Position numbers and translations under genes: made by a program. From the NCBI RefSeq assembly GCF_020497125.1, contig NC_059079.1, forward strand, positions 12,109,553-12,173,552: a DNA stretch of 64,000 nt, written 5' to 3'. Origin of the DNA: Mauremys mutica. Its lineage: Eukaryota > Chordata > Testudines > Geoemydidae. Each line of letters starts with the position of its first letter. The first letter of the stretch is position 1. Of the stretch, positions 63,713 through 64,000 are shown piece by piece. A model generated the notes under the pieces. It made no database searches and was not told the DNA's origin. It was given only the letters and a program-made list of their open reading frames with translations.

Positions 63713-64000
63713 CCGTGTGCAATGTGTATTTATATATGCACAAGTATGGCTTATATATTTAATGCTTAACCTAATTGAAGTGGTCTATGAAAGCTTAATT
63801 TTGCTCTGAAGAGAAAAAAAATCAGTTTCAAATAACTTTCAAAACATGGAGCATGTTCATATAAATATGCCGGAATAGCTTATAAAATATTTACTAGGGG
63901 AATAATTGGCTGCTTGCTAGTATAACATTTATATAGTCTTTTTTACACACCTACATTTTAATACTTTTAAAAAAATCAGTTTTGCAGAACACACCTATAT

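Overview
This is vertebrate nuclear DNA, most likely from a turtle. It carries spliced genes with GT-AG introns, three CpG islands and no operon structure. The repeats point to a reptile: CR1 LINEs, two tRNA-derived SINEs of the turtle Cry type with a CR1-like tail, MIR relics, and many hAT, PIF/Harbinger and mariner-type DNA elements. The species call is an inference; the gene calls rest on exon-by-exon translation and on protein families I know.

The layout is a conserved amniote block matching human 1p32.3. NDC1 (minus strand) runs from its CpG island near 18.2 kb leftward out of the window, with coding exons 1-10 present. YIPF1 (minus) is complete in eight coding exons (24.75-32.37 kb), with a likely untranslated first exon in a CpG island near 33.4 kb. 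DIO1 (plus) is complete in four exons (35.96-45.22 kb). It has an in-frame TGA selenocysteine codon at 38045 and a SECIS-like hairpin at 46342-46406. HSPB11/IFT25 (minus) is complete in five coding exons (46.99-53.40 kb) and converges on DIO1. LRRC42 (plus) starts at 56.89 kb, probably sharing a CpG island with HSPB11, and runs out to the right; three coding exons are present.

Most other sequence is intron or intergenic DNA filled with mobile elements. Several have readable target-site duplications: hAT-like elements with 8-bp duplications, a Harbinger copy flanked by TTA with an open SANT/Myb-like frame, and TA-flanked mariner-like MITEs. A 1.77-kb hAT element is a palindrome of its own transposase C-terminus with a SINE in one arm. 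An unclassified repeat family with long inverted ends occurs several times between 43 and 64 kb.

The genes serve unrelated functions: NDC1 in the nuclear pore, YIPF1 in Golgi membranes, DIO1 in thyroid hormone activation, HSPB11 in intraflagellar transport, LRRC42 unknown. No novel gene system is evident. The points most worth a second look are the DIO1 recoding signals, the crowded DIO1/HSPB11 3' ends, the CCAAT-bearing tandem repeat upstream of YIPF1, and the palindromic or inverted-end repeats.
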